Assembly (NCBI RefSeq): GCF_024296925.1
Contig: NZ_CP101125.1
Location: forward strand, 6,822,501 to 6,886,500
Direction of reading: 5' to 3'
Source of the DNA: Pseudomonas nunensis
GTDB lineage: Bacteria > Pseudomonadota > Gammaproteobacteria > Pseudomonadales > Pseudomonadaceae
DNA: 64,000 bases
Shown here piece by piece: positions 63,933-64,000 of this stretch (the stretch's first letter is position 1; every line of letters begins with the position of its first letter). The notes below the pieces were generated by a model. It was not told the DNA's origin. It saw nothing but the letters and a program-made list of their open reading frames with translations, and ran no database searches. Position numbers and translations under genes: made by a program.

Positions 63933-64000
63933 GTCACTAACCTGCGCTGGAAGAGTTCACGGAAGACCGGGTAAATATCCCCGGCCGAGACCAGTTGCTG
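63929..64000 (-). CDS. C-terminal end of a YeaH/YhbH (DUF444)-type protein
   Basis: Only 23 codons and a stop are inside the window: QQLVSAGDIYPVFRELFQRR followed by LVT. The segment IYPVFRELF is typical of the YeaH/YhbH C-terminus. The stop overlaps the SpoVR-type start by 4 bases, which matches the known yeaG-yeaH-ycgB stress operon order. The rest lies beyond the right edge. Confidence 0.75.
   Translation of the reverse strand, partial: QQLVSAGDIYPVFRELFQRRLVT

Overview
The window comes from a member of the Pseudomonas fluorescens group. The evidence is gene content and order: bioBFHCD followed by a small protein and acyl-CoA dehydrogenases; a full pqqFABCDE cluster; davBA lysine catabolism; the rpsU/dnaG/rpoD macromolecular-synthesis block next to tsaD, plsY, folB and folK; and an RsmY-type small RNA with a GacA box. 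The three families of REP/REPIN palindromes between genes are also typical of that group. The sequence is ordinary chromosomal backbone with high-GC third-position bias and only a few small lower-GC patches. No prophage, complete insertion sequence or CRISPR array is present.

Layout. 1-3.3 kb: an iron-type cell-surface signalling unit on the minus strand (FecI-like sigma factor, FecR-like anti-sigma, TonB receptor running off the left edge). 3.6-6.9 kb: a DEDDh exonuclease overlapping a cNMP/CBS/nucleotidyltransferase regulator, with a divergent receiver-only response regulator. 7.1-16.5 kb: glcB, a double-ACT GcvR-like protein, rarD, the YihE/SrkA kinase, a Tat-exported PhoX phosphatase, ModE and ComF. 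16.5-21.2 kb: the biotin operon bioBFHCD behind a good sigma-70 promoter. 21.3-31.5 kb: a miniature flagellar-rod-like protein, then three paralogous ~600-residue acyl-CoA dehydrogenases; a diheme peroxidase and a diguanylate cyclase sit between the first and second. 31.5-31.74 kb: rsmY. 31.75-34.1 kb: a LysR regulator divergent from a class III aminotransferase. 34.2-35 kb: an orphan HigA-like antitoxin with a decayed toxin, and a Pmp3-like membrane peptide.

35-46 kb: an S9 peptidase and the pqq genes (reading pqqF-A-B-C-D-E-peptidase), davB-davA and an Lrp-type regulator. 46.3-48.6 kb: a membrane-bound PQQ-dependent dehydrogenase, the likely user of the PQQ made next door. 48.6-49.7 kb: a DUF4258/HTH toxin-antitoxin-like pair between two nearly identical terminator hairpins and beside tRNA-Ile2(CAU). 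49.7-53.5 kb: a 1248-residue periplasmic-sensing PAS/GGDEF/EAL protein. 53.6-64 kb: rpoD, dnaG, rpsU, tsaD, plsY, folB, folK, cca, a SpoVR-family gene and the tail of a YeaH-type gene.

Several start codons differ from the longest open frame because a Shine-Dalgarno motif or the family's usual N-terminus decides a later start (glcB, srkA-like, phoX with GTG, folB with TTG, the Lrp gene with TTG, bioF/H/C, pqqB/C, dnaG). All family assignments come from reading motifs and recalled family features. No database search was run.
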